The notes under the pieces are model-generated. The model was not told where the DNA came from. It worked only from the letters and a program-made list of their open reading frames with translations, and ran no database searches. The translations under genes and the position numbers were made by a program. A stretch of 64,000 bases of DNA from an uncultured Clostridia bacterium (GTDB lineage: Bacteria; Bacillota; Clostridia; Oscillospirales; Ruminococcaceae), in NCBI GenBank assembly GCA_947586185.1, contig CANPXN010000002.1:1-64000 (forward strand), given 5' to 3'. Positions 15,828 to 25,419 of the stretch are shown in pieces (within the stretch, counting starts at the first letter, position 1; every line of letters starts with the position of its first letter).

Positions 15828-16232
15828 TCATATATGAGGATGACCGATTTCTCTCCAGTCGAGATCTCCTCTTTCAAGAGCGAGTATGAGAGCTTCTGCT
15901 GTGGCTATATTTGTTGCGACAGGTACATTATGTACATCGCAAAGTCTTAAAAGGTCCATATCATTAGGCTCACTTGCCTTTGGGTTGATGGGATCCCTGA
16001 AAAACAGCAAAACATCAATTTCATCGCAGGATATTCTTGCGCATACCTGTTGATCGCCGCCCTGTGAGCCGCTTAAATATCTCTGTATATTAAGTCCGGT
16101 TGCTTCACTGACAAGCTTTCCAGTAGTTCCGGTTGCACAGATATTGTATTTTGATAAAATTCCGCAGTAAGCTATACAGAACTGCACCATAAGTTCTTTT
16201 TTTGAGTCATGTGCTATAAGAGCAATAGTCAT
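15828..16232 (-). CDS. mgsA: Methylglyoxal synthase
   Basis: 134-aa cytoplasmic lyase that converts dihydroxyacetone phosphate to methylglyoxal and phosphate, an overflow bypass of glycolysis. The start IALIAHDSKK, the phosphate site TGTTGK, the catalytic stretch SGSQGGDQQV (with the essential Asp) and FFRDPI match the family. It is downstream of minD, as in many clostridial mre-min-mgsA clusters, with an AAAGGA site before ATG. The 168-bp gap to minD shows no clear promoter. Confidence 0.95.
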   Translation of the reverse strand: MTIALIAHDSKKELMVQFCIAYCGILSKYNICATGTTGKLVSEATGLNIQRYLSGSQGGDQQVCARISCDEIDVLLFFRDPINPKASEPNDMDLLRLCDVHNVPVATNIATAEALILALERGDLDWREIGHPHI

Positions 16233-16400
16233 TTCTTAATCCTTTCTATACATAAAGTATGTAGTATATTTAATTGTTTTGAGTATATCAGCGTTTAAGG
16301 CTGCCGCCGAACCTGATTGATTCTTATATAATTTGAATGTCAGCGTTCCGGCTGAATAAACTTTTCTTTGTATTATAATTTTACGCTGGTATGAGCTTAT

Positions 16401-17132
16401 TTATACAGTAAGCGGAACATACTGACCCTTAATTCGTCTTGCAATGGCGTCGAATGCATTAAAGGAAACAGAATTTTTTGAGAGCTTGCTGCCTTTTCCG
16501 AAAGCCTTTGCAAGCATTTTGTCATCCGGGATCACTCCAATGAGCTGAATCCCGGTATTGTCAATAACCTCATCAAAGCTTTTTACAAGGCCAAGGTTTA
16601 AATAATCCGAATTAGCTTTATTAATGACAAGACGCTGATTTATACAGCCTTTTTCATAAAATTTATCCGAAGCCTTGGCTGCATCTCTTATGCTGATTTT
16701 GTCAGGAGTTGCAGCTGTGAGAAGAATATCGATCATATCGGCAATATCCAGAACACATTTTAAAAGTCCTGCGCCGGTATCAATGATTATAAATTCATAT
16801 TTTTCTTTTAGCTCAGTTAAAAGCTTTTTTAGCTTTAAGGAGTTTACGTTTATAAATGGATTATCAGGGGAGCATATGATTGAAAGCTTTTCCGCTCCCG
16901 GAACACTTACAACAGTTTCCTCAACAGTATATCTGCCGCTGAGCACAGAAGACAAATCGTGCTTTACCATATCTTCTATACCGAAGAAAATATCCATACA
17001 TCTGAATCCCAAATCAAGCTCAAGTATCAAAACATGGTTTCCCTGCTTTTCAAGAGCATATCCCAGTCCGGCACATACAGTTGACTTCCCAGTGCCGCCT
17101 TTTCCGGAAGTGACTGTGATAATTTTTGACAT
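16401..17132 (-). CDS. minD: MinD-family septum-site ATPase
   Basis: 243-aa deviant-Walker ATPase of the ParA/MinD family. It has the P-loop GKGGTGKST with the signature first lysine, switch regions (LELDLGFRCMD and IIIDTGAG) and a C-terminal amphipathic stretch (FDAIARRIKGQY) like the MinD membrane-targeting helix. A GTG at 17168 is in frame, but it coincides with the expected transcription start of the promoter at 17176-17203. The ATG at 17132, with GAGGAG upstream, is preferred. It sits after PBP2 in the mre cluster. No minC or minE is next to it, although minC often precedes minD in such clusters. Confidence 0.85.
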   Translation of the reverse strand: MSKIITVTSGKGGTGKSTVCAGLGYALEKQGNHVLILELDLGFRCMDIFFGIEDMVKHDLSSVLSGRYTVEETVVSVPGAEKLSIICSPDNPFINVNSLKLKKLLTELKEKYEFIIIDTGAGLLKCVLDIADMIDILLTAATPDKISIRDAAKASDKFYEKGCINQRLVINKANSDYLNLGLVKSFDEVIDNTGIQLIGVIPDDKMLAKAFGKGSKLSKNSVSFNAFDAIARRIKGQYVPLTV

Positions 17133-17175
17133 AGATGCTTTGATTCTCTCCTCAAATGATAAATTCACTTTATTA

Positions 17176-17203
17176 TTATACCATAAAAAAATTCGTTTTC
17201 AAA
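17176..17203 (-). promoter_or_regulatory. minD promoter
   Basis: On the minus strand, TTGAAA (17198-17203), a 16-bp spacer ending TGG, and TATAAT (17176-17181). It sits between the PBP2 terminator and minD, so minD-mgsA is likely a separate unit from mreBCD. Confidence 0.6.
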
Positions 17204-17273
17204 GTAAAAATCTCAATAAATAATAAAATCATGCAAACTGACTGATTTTTTTGGTTCATATTTGTTGATACTA

Positions 17274-17303
17274 AACAAAAAAGGACGTATAAACACGTCC
17301 TTT
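17274..17303 (-). terminator. Terminator after PBP2
   Basis: AAAGGACGT and ACGTCCTTT form a 9-bp stem around ATAAAC. On the minus strand the stem is followed by TTTTG, giving a T-run that begins within the stem. It ends the mreBCD-PBP2 transcript. Confidence 0.75.
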
Positions 17304-17311
17304 AAAAAATC

Positions 17312-19294
17312 TTATTCTAATTCGCCGTAATATTTTTCATATGACTGTATAATGTCGCGAATCATGTATTTAGAGTATTCTCCGCCCTCTACGATTCCTG
17401 CGAAAGCAATTTTAGGGTTATCAGCTGGAGCGAAGCCTATAAAACATGAGTCAGTACCTCTCGGCGACTGAGGCGTACCTGTTTTGATAGCAACTCTGTA
17501 ACCAAGGTTGCTGAGGGAATGCTCCGCCGGGATATTGTTGGTTGAAGCCTCTACCATACCTTCTGTTACATAGTCGTAAACATAATCGTAATTGAGCTTT
17601 ATTGTGTCAGCAGTTTTCGCCTTTTTTTCCTCAATAACATTATCCATTGAGTAATCATAGATGCTGTCCACAAGGTGAGGAGTGTATCTTACTCCGTCAT
17701 TGGCGATCGTTGAAGCAACACATGCCATCTGGAGTGGGGTAACCGCTGTTTCTGACTGACCGATTCCGGCCTGGAGAAGGTGACCTACAGTCCAGTCCAT
17801 ATTAAGCTCGATATACGTTTTAGGGCATGCAACATATCCTGCTGTGTCACCGCATTCAATACCGGTGCTTTTTCCGTAGCCGTATCGTCCGGCATAGGAA
17901 GCAAGCTTATCTATGCCAAGTCTCTGTGAAAGCTCATAGAAGTAGATGTTGCATGAAACCTTGAGCGCTCCAACTACGCTGATGTCGTTGTGATAGCCGG
18001 TACAGTGCATTACAACATCAATGTACTTATAATTTCTCTGACATCTGTAGGTTGACTGACCGTTTACAATGCCTTCGTTAAGTCCTGCGGTTGCTGTAAT
18101 AGGCTTGAAGGTTGAACCAGGACGGTAGAGTCCATCCGTTGCTCTGTCAAGCAGGGGAGTATTTTCTCCGTTGAGTATCTCCTCATATTTTGTTTTGTAA
18201 TCCTTCAGGTTGTAAGTAGGAGCAGTTGCCATGCCCAAAACAGCATTGCTTTCCGTATCGAGAACAACAATGGCTCCAGCGTTAACGTCCTTATACTTGC
18301 CCTTATCCATGCCTTTTAGGTCGGTCATGAAGTCTGCGAGAATTTTTTGCAGTTCTTTCTGATATTCACTGTTGACTGTAAGCTTTACTGAGTGACCGCC
18401 CACCGGCTCCTGGGTGACATCTGCTGAAACAACTGCACCGTTTTCAATAGTAACAGTCTTTTTTCCGTCCTTGCCTTTAAGCTCATTTTCGAGGCTTTTT
18501 TCAAGTCCGCTTTTGCCGACGGTATCGTTCATGGCATAGCCTTTGGCTTTAAGCTCCTTATATTCGTCGGCGAATATAGGGCCTACAGTGCCAATTTCAT
18601 GAGGGAGCACATCTCCCTGAGCGATTTCTCTTACAGCTTCCTCCACAATGTCAATGCCTTTGAGCTGAACTCCCAGTTCTTTAAGCTTTGTTACGGTGTC
18701 GATAGGGACATCCTCACACAGCGTAAAGCAGTTGCCGATGGAAAAGTCTCTCAGTAGCATTTCATACCTTATGCCAGCAATAGTTCTGATGTCGCTTTGA
18801 GTATATTTTTCATCCTTGATCTCATAGTCGTCAATGAGCTTGTCGATACAGTTTTCGGCAGTTGCATAAACATTGAGCTTTAAAAGGGACTTCATTTTTT
18901 CGATATCTGCATCCCTTCCGGATTCAAAATCATAAGGCTCAGCCTTTGAGACCGGCATGGTGTCGTTCCATGTCAGAGCGTTTTCCGACAGGATCTTTAT
19001 GGTTTTCATAAGGATATCGTTTGCTTCTTTATTGTCGGACGGAAAAAATGCGTCGTCGATGATAACGTTATATCCGACTTTGTTTTCAATAATTGGTTTA
19101 CCCTCAGAATCAACGATCTCGCCTCTGACGCTTTTTATGGTTTGCGTATATACGGACGGAATAGTTGTTTTGTTTAAGTATGAATCCCCGTTTACAATCT
19201 GTATGGTCATAAGCTTGATGCATCCCATTGCAACAGCGATTACGACCACCCCTACAAGTATGGCGCTTCTGATTTTTTCAAATATTTCTTTCAT
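17312..19294 (-). CDS. mrdA: Penicillin-binding protein 2 (elongation transpeptidase)
   Basis: 660-aa class B PBP. An N-terminal transmembrane helix (about 9-30) is followed by the dimerisation domain (RGEIVDSEGKPI motif) and the transpeptidase. The catalytic motifs are STFK near residue 394, SCN near 446 and KTGT near 603. It crosslinks lateral peptidoglycan with RodA in the elongasome. It immediately follows mreD, the standard mreBCD-mrdA order. Two insertions rich in Asp/Lys in the N-terminal half are typical of clostridial PBP2. Confidence 0.92.
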   Translation of the reverse strand: MKEIFEKIRSAILVGVVVIAVAMGCIKLMTIQIVNGDSYLNKTTIPSVYTQTIKSVRGEIVDSEGKPIIENKVGYNVIIDDAFFPSDNKEANDILMKTIKILSENALTWNDTMPVSKAEPYDFESGRDADIEKMKSLLKLNVYATAENCIDKLIDDYEIKDEKYTQSDIRTIAGIRYEMLLRDFSIGNCFTLCEDVPIDTVTKLKELGVQLKGIDIVEEAVREIAQGDVLPHEIGTVGPIFADEYKELKAKGYAMNDTVGKSGLEKSLENELKGKDGKKTVTIENGAVVSADVTQEPVGGHSVKLTVNSEYQKELQKILADFMTDLKGMDKGKYKDVNAGAIVVLDTESNAVLGMATAPTYNLKDYKTKYEEILNGENTPLLDRATDGLYRPGSTFKPITATAGLNEGIVNGQSTYRCQRNYKYIDVVMHCTGYHNDISVVGALKVSCNIYFYELSQRLGIDKLASYAGRYGYGKSTGIECGDTAGYVACPKTYIELNMDWTVGHLLQAGIGQSETAVTPLQMACVASTIANDGVRYTPHLVDSIYDYSMDNVIEEKKAKTADTIKLNYDYVYDYVTEGMVEASTNNIPAEHSLSNLGYRVAIKTGTPQSPRGTDSCFIGFAPADNPKIAFAGIVEGGEYSKYMIRDIIQSYEKYYGELE

Positions 19295-19307
19295 TGTAAA
19301 CCTTTCT

Positions 19308-19916
19308 TTAAGCTTTCATTGCCTCGTCCATGGTTTTAGCTCTTTTTGGGTAAAAATGTTTTATTATAGGCTTTATCACGAGATAAACAAAAGGTGCAGA
19401 AATAACTGTATAGATAAAGCATGGCATTGAAACTGATGAGAAAATCTTTCCAGAGCTTTCATAGTTCCACATTGCATACATAAAGAAGTAGTCCAGTATC
19501 TCATGAACAGCCGAGTATGCGGTGGTGAGCAGTAAAACGTTTACCCAGTTTTGCAGCAGATAATGCTTGAACAGCAGAGATGTCAAAACGCTTATAACAA
19601 TTAAGAATACTGCGTTGTATCCGAAAAGCCTACCTGATGCAATATCAAGAAGAAGTCCGCAGGAAGCTCCGAGAGCCGTTGCAGGATATTCTCCTTCATT
19701 CATACATATGGCAGTACAAAGAGGAATAAACAATATCGGCTTTATGCCTCCTCCGGTACTCATAATGATTGTGCATACAAATACAAGGAATATAAACAGT
19801 GTCCATCTTATAAACGCACATCTTTTTATTATCTGGGTTCTTGTATAGTGCTTTACAGGCTTTATTTTTTTTGCCTTTATTTTTCTTATTTGGGACGCTG
19901 ATTTAATCCTCTTCAC
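19308..19916 (-). CDS. mreD: Rod-shape determining protein MreD
   Basis: About 202 aa with a very basic N-terminus (some 45 residues, Lys/Arg-rich) followed by five or six hydrophobic helices. GEYPATALGASCGLLLDIASGR is a typical MreD region. It links MreC to the elongasome in the membrane. The open frame extends to 19952 (TTG). The GTG at 19916 has AGAAGG at about 8 nt and overlaps the mreC stop by 14 bp, so I prefer it; a GTG at 19925 is also possible. The unusually long basic N-terminus may bind phospholipid or RNA. Confidence 0.85.
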   Translation of the reverse strand: MKRIKSASQIRKIKAKKIKPVKHYTRTQIIKRCAFIRWTLFIFLVFVCTIIMSTGGGIKPILFIPLCTAICMNEGEYPATALGASCGLLLDIASGRLFGYNAVFLIVISVLTSLLFKHYLLQNWVNVLLLTTAYSAVHEILDYFFMYAMWNYESSGKIFSSVSMPCFIYTVISAPFVYLVIKPIIKHFYPKRAKTMDEAMKA

Positions 19917-20763
19917 CCTTTTCACCTTCTTCGCCGAAGTCTGTAATAACAATTACGCTGCTTATCTCCTTTACGTCAACAACCGGTTTTATAACAGCGT
20001 ATGCGTTAAGACCGCTTTCCTCAATGCCTGTTTCCTCAACGTTTCCAATAATATAGCCCTGAGGGAACTGACCGCTGTTACCCGATGTTATTATAAGATC
20101 TCCTTCACGTATCTTGTTGCTTTTGTCAACATAGATCATCTTGCATTTTCCCGATTCTGCGTAGTTTATGTTTCCTTCAACGATTCCGGTATCACGGCTT
20201 TCAACACAAAGAGCTCCCACTGATAAATCCGGTGATAAAATAGTTCTTACGGTGGAATATGTATCAGCGGTTTCATATATGATTCCGACAAGTCCTTCAT
20301 CTGTTACAACAGGATCGTAAAGTGAAATTCCGTTATTAGTTCCCTTATCAATAACAAATGTTCCATAAGGATCGTTTGCGGTACGGGAAATAATAGTGCA
20401 TGGAGAAGAGAATTTGAAATACGGATGCTCCTCCTTTATGCCTATAAATTTTTTCAGGTCTGAAAGCTCGGATTTTATATCTTCGTATTGTACAAGCCTT
20501 TCGTTCAGGTCGGCTATCTGTTTTCTTAGCTGCTCGTTTTCATCCTTGTATTTTTCCGAGTTGGAAACAGCGTCAAGTGCATTTTTGACCTTCCCTGAAA
20601 CGGTATTCGAGAATTTTTTGACAGGATTCAGAATAACGCTTATAGCCTGAGAGCTGCCTATAGTATGACCCGCCTGACTTGCAGAGAAAAGTGCAAACCC
20701 GGCTGCTGCGGCTATGACAAATAGTATTACCTTGAATTTTGTACTTTTAAAAAATTCGCCCAC
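19903..20763 (-). CDS. mreC: Rod-shape determining protein MreC
   Basis: 286-aa bitopic membrane protein with a transmembrane helix at about 10-28, a coiled coil at about 65-100 (ENEQLRKQIADLNERLVQYE) and a periplasm-facing double beta-barrel domain. It shows VIDKGTNNGI, DEGLVGII and TSGNSGQFPQG, which are MreC landmarks. The start is GTG with GGAGG 7 nt upstream; an out-of-frame ATG overlaps it. It ends in an acidic tail (DFGEEGEKGEED). It stabilises the elongasome together with MreD and PBP2. Confidence 0.93.
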   Translation of the reverse strand: MGEFFKSTKFKVILFVIAAAAGFALFSASQAGHTIGSSQAISVILNPVKKFSNTVSGKVKNALDAVSNSEKYKDENEQLRKQIADLNERLVQYEDIKSELSDLKKFIGIKEEHPYFKFSSPCTIISRTANDPYGTFVIDKGTNNGISLYDPVVTDEGLVGIIYETADTYSTVRTILSPDLSVGALCVESRDTGIVEGNINYAESGKCKMIYVDKSNKIREGDLIITSGNSGQFPQGYIIGNVEETGIEESGLNAYAVIKPVVDVKEISSVIVITDFGEEGEKGEED

Positions 20764-20836
20764 ATTTTCGCCTCCCTCCGGTAGTGGTACACAGTATTCC
20801 TTTTACAGTATTAAGGCGGGTATTTCCCGCCTCACA

Positions 20837-21853
20837 TCAGTAATAGCGGACGTCGTCTGCAAGTGCGTCCTCAAACTTGTCTAAGTCTTCAAGAATTTTG
20901 CCGGTTCCCTCTGCAACGCAGTCCAGGGGATATTCAGCGATATAAACCGGCATTCCGGTTTCACGGTTTATAAGCTTGTCAAGGCCTCTCAGCAGTGCTC
21001 CGCCTCCTGCCAGGGTAATTCCCTGATCAATTATATCGGCAGACAGCTCCGGAGGAGTTTTTTCCAGAGTAATCTTGATCGCCTCAATAACTCTTGAAAG
21101 AGGCTCTGTAAGAGCGTCTCTTATTTCTGTTGAAGTAACGGTAATATTTTCAGGAAGACCGTTCAAAAGATTTCTGCCCTTGATTTCCATGGTATTTTCA
21201 TTTTCGCTTGGAAATGCCGAGCCGATCTCAATTTTTATATTTTCTGCGGTTCTTTCGCCGATAAGGAGGTTATACTTCTTTTTGATAAAGTTGATTATCG
21301 CTCTGTCAAATTCATCTCCGGCGACTCTGACGGAGCGGGATGTTACAATACCTCTCAGAGAAATAACAGCGACCTCGCTTGTACCGCCGCCGATATCTAC
21401 TATCATGCTTCCCGACGGCTCTCCCACCGGAAGACCTGCTCCCACAGCGGCAGCCATAGGTTCTTCAATGATAAAAACTCTTTTTGCTCCTGCATTTTCT
21501 GCGGCTTCCTTTACGGCTCTTTTCTCAACAGCCGTAACGCCTGACGGAATACATATTATTACTCTTGCTTTTGTGAAAAAAGTTCCTCTGAGGGCTTTTT
21601 TAATAAACTCCTGAAGGAGAGTTGTTGTTATATCAAAGTCAGCGATAACGCCGTCTTTAAGAGGTCTTACAGCAACGATGGAACCCGGAGTTCTGCCTAT
21701 TACCTCTTTGGCTTTTTTGCCGACATACTTAGCTTTGTCAGTGCGTGTATCCACTGCAACTACCGAGGGTTCACGGATAATAATACCCTTTCCCCTCATG
21801 TAGACAAGGGTATTGGCAGTACCCAAGTCTATGCCTATATCTTTAGTAAACAT
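20837..21853 (-). CDS. mreB: Rod-shape actin homolog MreB
   Basis: 338-aa bacterial actin that organises lateral wall synthesis. Nucleotide-binding motifs are visible: phosphate-1 [10 protein letters not shown], phosphate-2 [12 protein letters not shown] and the adenosine region [15 protein letters not shown]. The frame extends upstream to 21934, but the ATG at 21853 ([14 protein letters not shown]) is the family start and has AAAGGAG 11 nt upstream. A promoter lies about 100 bp upstream. The final residues ([16 protein letters not shown]) are acidic. Confidence 0.95.
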   Translation of the reverse strand: MFTKDIGIDLGTANTLVYMRGKGIIIREPSVVAVDTRTDKAKYVGKKAKEVIGRTPGSIVAVRPLKDGVIADFDITTTLLQEFIKKALRGTFFTKARVIICIPSGVTAVEKRAVKEAAENAGAKRVFIIEEPMAAAVGAGLPVGEPSGSMIVDIGGGTSEVAVISLRGIVTSRSVRVAGDEFDRAIINFIKKKYNLLIGERTAENIKIEIGSAFPSENENTMEIKGRNLLNGLPENITVTSTEIRDALTEPLSRVIEAIKITLEKTPPELSADIIDQGITLAGGGALLRGLDKLINRETGMPVYIAEYPLDCVAEGTGKILEDLDKFEDALADDVRYY

Positions 21854-21956
21854 CCCTTTTATTACTCCTTTATGTTCTTTGTTTTCATTCTTCTGTCTGC
21901 ATACATGCTTTCTCTCTGACGTGGTTTTCCACACACAGAAAAAACCGTATGTAAAT

Positions 21957-21985
21957 ATTATACCACCAAACCAAATCTTTCACAA
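21957..21985 (-). promoter_or_regulatory. mreB promoter
   Basis: On the minus strand, TTGTGA (21980-21985), a 17-bp spacer and TATAAT (21957-21962), with TGG before the -10 (extended -10). It is expected to drive mreB-mreC-mreD-PBP2. Confidence 0.65.
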
Positions 21986-22105
21986 CAATTTTTATAAGAA
22001 AAACTGTCGATTTGAATTTTCTGCATTTTAATTATTTTCAGGCATAAAAAGACCGTGAAAATTGTTGAAAAAGTCAAGTATGTAATGCAGACTTTGCCGA
22101 CTGGT

Positions 22106-22366
22106 TTAAACGTTGATAGCTTTTGCAAGCTTCGGATAAACCGCAACGGCAATGAGCATGCAGATGATCTGAGCTACATTTATTTTGAAGCTGAATCCAA
22201 AGGTAAGGGATATTATTGAAAGATCAAGGGTTGAGGGCTTTAATTCAATGCCCTTTGAATAGGCGAGCCATTGGAGATTATCAACATCGGACGCTCCGGC
22301 AGCGGCAATTCCGCCCAGTATTGCCGCCGCTATAATAAGCAGTATCAGAAGAACTTTGTTTTTCAT
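22106..22366 (-). CDS. DUF4321-like small membrane protein
   Basis: 86 aa with two hydrophobic helices (about 4-24 and 58-80). The segment LDLSIISLTFGFSFKINVAQ matches the signature region of DUF4321 proteins, which commonly sit next to mreB in clostridia. The frame extends to 22537, but the ATG at 22366 has AGAAAGG 8 nt upstream and gives a normal-length protein. The longer version would overlap dut and carry a polar leader. Function unknown; an envelope or elongasome role is suggested by position. Confidence 0.8.
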   Translation of the reverse strand: MKNKVLLILLIIAAAILGGIAAAGASDVDNLQWLAYSKGIELKPSTLDLSIISLTFGFSFKINVAQIICMLIAVAVYPKLAKAINV

Positions 22367-22475
22367 GTTATGACCTTTCTGGTTGTAAACCATTATGTAA
22401 AAATTTGAGTTTGAAATTTTATTTTTTAAAACAGCGCCGTGCAAATCCGTAAGGCGTATTTTGTGTGGTGCTGCA

Positions 22476-22913
22476 TTAGATTCCGGTTGAGCCGAAGCCT
22501 CCCGAGCTTCTTGAAGTATCGTCAAGGTTTTCGGCAATTTCGATTTCAGGAAGTATTACAGGACTGACCACAAGCTGAGCGATCCTCATACCATTTGTCA
22601 CTGTAAAGCATTCTGAGCTGTGGTTTATAAGTGGTACCTTTATTTCTCCACGATAGTCGCTGTCGATAACTCCCACGCAGTTTGCAAGGGAAATTCCGCT
22701 TTTGGCTGAAAGTCCGGAGCGTGGGTATATCAGCAATGCAGCTTCGTTTGTATCCGGCGATGCTGACAAACCGGTGGGTATCAGCTTTATCTCCCCCGGT
22801 GCAATAACAACATCCTCGTCAAGGCATGCCGAAATGTCTGCGCCGGCGCTTCCCTTTGTTGCACGTTTGGGTATAACGGCGTTTTCTCTTAGCTTTTTTA
22901 TTTTAAGTTTCAT
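22476..22913 (-). CDS. dut: dUTP diphosphatase
   Basis: 145-aa homotrimeric dUTPase that hydrolyses dUTP to dUMP, keeping uracil out of DNA and feeding dTMP synthesis. The five conserved motifs are visible: GSAGADISA, PRSGLSAKSG, NCVGVIDSDYRGE, GMRIAQLVV and the C-terminal arm RSSGGFGSTG. The ATG overlaps the upstream peptidase stop by one base (TAATG). Confidence 0.96.
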   Translation of the reverse strand: MKLKIKKLRENAVIPKRATKGSAGADISACLDEDVVIAPGEIKLIPTGLSASPDTNEAALLIYPRSGLSAKSGISLANCVGVIDSDYRGEIKVPLINHSSECFTVTNGMRIAQLVVSPVILPEIEIAENLDDTSRSSGGFGSTGI

Positions 22914-24955
22914 TATTTTATACCTCTGTAATAAAGTCCTCTTGTAATTTCCTCAGGTCTGACATCGCTGCCATACTTATACATTTTGGCTGCTGCAATT
23001 ACCTCTTTTGGCTTTTCGTCTGTAAAATACAGCGTAATAAAATCTGCATTTTTTATATCGTCGAGTCTGTCAGCCATATAGAGGGTCTGAGGGTTTAAAA
23101 GCTCCACATAATTCTGTCTGCACAGTATTTTATATGTCCTGCCTGTTCTGTCCTGGAGCTGCTTTCTGCATTTCCCACAGCCGATTTCATTTTTAACAGG
23201 GCAGCACCTATTGATCATTACCGGAAGCTTTCCATAGGCTATAATGCCTCTTTTTATATTTCCTCCGAGTTTGTTTACATATGAAAGCTTTGTCTCAAAG
23301 GATATGGTCACATCTTCAAGTCCTATATTTTTAAGAGCTTTAAGACTGTAGGAGTTTGTGATGTTAAGTCCGAAATCCCCATGGAGGGAATATCCATATT
23401 CGTAAGCTTTGAAGTAGGCGATATTGCCGCATAAAAGGTGGGAATAGCCCTCATGATAAAGCTCTTTCAGAGCGGCAAAAATATTCTTCTCATTTATTAT
23501 GAACCGGGGAGGCTCAATTATTATTTTTTCCTTAGGAAGATTTATTTTACAGCTTTTTAAGAGCCTTAAAGGTATTATAAAGCTGTCTGCGAAGCTTTCG
23601 TTTAACAGGCAAAGCTGATCTTCGTTTTCGACTCTTATTCTTAGCTGTCTGCCGCAGCAGGAATGCTCCTGAATGCTGCATAAAAACGGATGTGTCAAGG
23701 CGCTGCCCTTTGCTTTGGCAATTCTGTTTCTGTCAATTTCTTCGCAAGCCTTTCTTCTTAGCTCGTTTACAGCTTTGGCGCTTATAGTCAAATCGCTGTC
23801 CATGTCAACTTTGATTCCGCCATAGCTATATACGGTATCGCCAAGCTTTGAAAGCTGACGTTCAAGGAACTCATGGCTGACAGGCTTTTTAACCGCTCTT
23901 TCCGGAGCTTCTCCCAGAACCTCGGCACGGCAGCCGTCGGAGGATAATGCCGTAAGCCTTACCGGTTGATTTTCCTTTATACTCATTTCAAAGCATAGAT
24001 CTGCCGCTTTCTGTTTATGTCTGCAAAGCTGCTTTAAGTCCTGAATGGAGTTTCTTGTATTTAAAACATCGTCTCTGTCTCTTCTTCCGAACATGTTTTC
24101 ACGCTTTCCGGTAAAATATCCGTCCGTAAAGCCGTTTCTTGAAAAGGCTGCACGGAGCATGTCCATATCCGGCTTTTCGCCCTCAAGAGCCTTTTTGCAT
24201 GCTGTTACTGCTGCGGCAACATATTCAGGACGCTTCATTCTACCTTCGATTTTCAGAGAGGAAATTCCCATTAAGGCGATGTCTTCAAGCTTCTTCACAA
24301 GGGACAGGTCCTTTAGTGAAAGAGAATATACATCAGGATTTCCGGATGCGGAAAAGGGAAGTCTGCATGGCTGAGCGCAAAGGCCTCTGTTAGCGCTTCT
24401 TTCACCGATTACAGCGGAAAGATAGCACTGACCTGAAACGCACATGCAAAGAGCTCCGTGGACAAATATCTCCGTTTCGATCCCTGTATCGCATACCGCC
24501 TTTATATCCTCTTTTGACATTTCACGGGAAAGCACAACACGCTTAAAACCCATTTCTGCTGCTTTTTCAGCGCCATATACGCTATGTATGGTCATTTGGG
24601 TGGAGGCATGCAATACAGCCTCAGGAAATATTTCCCGTATGATCGAAGCCGCACCGATATCCTGAACTATGAAAGCGTCAACTCCGCACTTGGCGGCATA
24701 GCTTATAAACTCTGCAAATTCCTCAAGCTGGCTGTCAAAAATAATAGTGTTAACGGTTAGATGAAACTGTGCGCCATAAAGATGTGCAAGCTCCACTGCT
24801 TTTTCAAGCTCTCCGGAATCAAAATTAGAGGCGTTCTGCCTTGCGGAAAAGGCTTTACCGCCGGCATATACAGCGTCTGCACCGCAGGATAGAGCGGCTT
24901 CAAGCGCCTCCATGCTTCCAGCAGGAGCAAGTATTTCGGGTCTGTTTTTATTCAT
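22913..24955 (-). CDS. U32-family peptidase / tRNA-rRNA hydroxylation protein (RlhA-like)
   Basis: 680-aa cytoplasmic protein. The N-terminal U32 domain (about 5-300) has LAPAGSMEALEAAL, GADAVYAGG, HASTQMTIHS and the cysteine cluster CMCVSGQCYLS...CAQPCRLPF, probably metal- or Fe-S-binding. A long C-terminal half with CCPVKNEIGCGKC corresponds to the DUF3656 arrangement of E. coli RlhA (YdcP), which installs 5-hydroxycytidine in 23S rRNA. Older annotation calls these collagenase-like peptidases. It starts 2 bp after zapA, a common clostridial pairing. RlhA-type function is inferred from architecture and length. Confidence 0.85.
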   Translation of the reverse strand: MNKNRPEILAPAGSMEALEAALSCGADAVYAGGKAFSARQNASNFDSGELEKAVELAHLYGAQFHLTVNTIIFDSQLEEFAEFISYAAKCGVDAFIVQDIGAASIIREIFPEAVLHASTQMTIHSVYGAEKAAEMGFKRVVLSREMSKEDIKAVCDTGIETEIFVHGALCMCVSGQCYLSAVIGERSANRGLCAQPCRLPFSASGNPDVYSLSLKDLSLVKKLEDIALMGISSLKIEGRMKRPEYVAAAVTACKKALEGEKPDMDMLRAAFSRNGFTDGYFTGKRENMFGRRDRDDVLNTRNSIQDLKQLCRHKQKAADLCFEMSIKENQPVRLTALSSDGCRAEVLGEAPERAVKKPVSHEFLERQLSKLGDTVYSYGGIKVDMDSDLTISAKAVNELRRKACEEIDRNRIAKAKGSALTHPFLCSIQEHSCCGRQLRIRVENEDQLCLLNESFADSFIIPLRLLKSCKINLPKEKIIIEPPRFIINEKNIFAALKELYHEGYSHLLCGNIAYFKAYEYGYSLHGDFGLNITNSYSLKALKNIGLEDVTISFETKLSYVNKLGGNIKRGIIAYGKLPVMINRCCPVKNEIGCGKCRKQLQDRTGRTYKILCRQNYVELLNPQTLYMADRLDDIKNADFITLYFTDEKPKEVIAAAKMYKYGSDVRPEEITRGLYYRGIK

Positions 24956-24957
24956 GC

Positions 24958-25326
24958 TTATTTTGCTTCTTTTGTCTTCTTTATAGGCTTCTCTTCCTTT
25001 GTCAGCTGTTCCAGCTGAAGTCTGAGCTGCTGCACTTCCTTTATGGCGTTGTCACGCTCTATGCGTGCTTTGCCTGCCTCGTCAACATATGCCTTAGCTT
25101 GTGCTCTTATGTTTTCTATGCTTGTATTCGCCTTGCTCAGGTCGTCAAGAGTTGACAGAGCGACCATAATAGCAGCGGAATACGGAGAAACCGAGGCATT
25201 TGAAGCAGTAAGGCTTGTGATCCTTTTTTCCAGATGCTTTGCAAGGTTATATACATAGCTCGGAGCTTCCTCTGTTTGAAGATTGTATTCCTTTCCGCAT
25301 ACGGTAAATTTAACTTTATTCAGCAT
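24958..25326 (-). CDS. zapA: Cell division protein ZapA
   Basis: 122 aa. The N-terminal ZapA fold (KVKFTVCGKEYNLQTEE, then YVYNLAKHLEKRI) is followed by a long coiled coil (about 70-112) and a Lys-rich tail. ZapA bundles FtsZ protofilaments at the division ring. It begins the zapA-U32-dut run, with AAAGGA before ATG. It is slightly longer than B. subtilis ZapA because of the basic tail. Confidence 0.88.
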   Translation of the reverse strand: MLNKVKFTVCGKEYNLQTEEAPSYVYNLAKHLEKRITSLTASNASVSPYSAAIMVALSTLDDLSKANTSIENIRAQAKAYVDEAGKARIERDNAIKEVQQLRLQLEQLTKEEKPIKKTKEAK

Positions 25327-25419
25327 AATTCCATCCTTTCGATGTCAGAACTTGTTCTTAACGTTCATCTTTCTGTACTAAGCTTATAGGCAGTGATCCA
25401 CTGCGGAGCTTATTAAAAT

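Noticed and set aside
21075-21614. 179-codon plus-strand ORF opposite mreB
   Set aside because: Antisense shadow of mreB; no family features or start signals.
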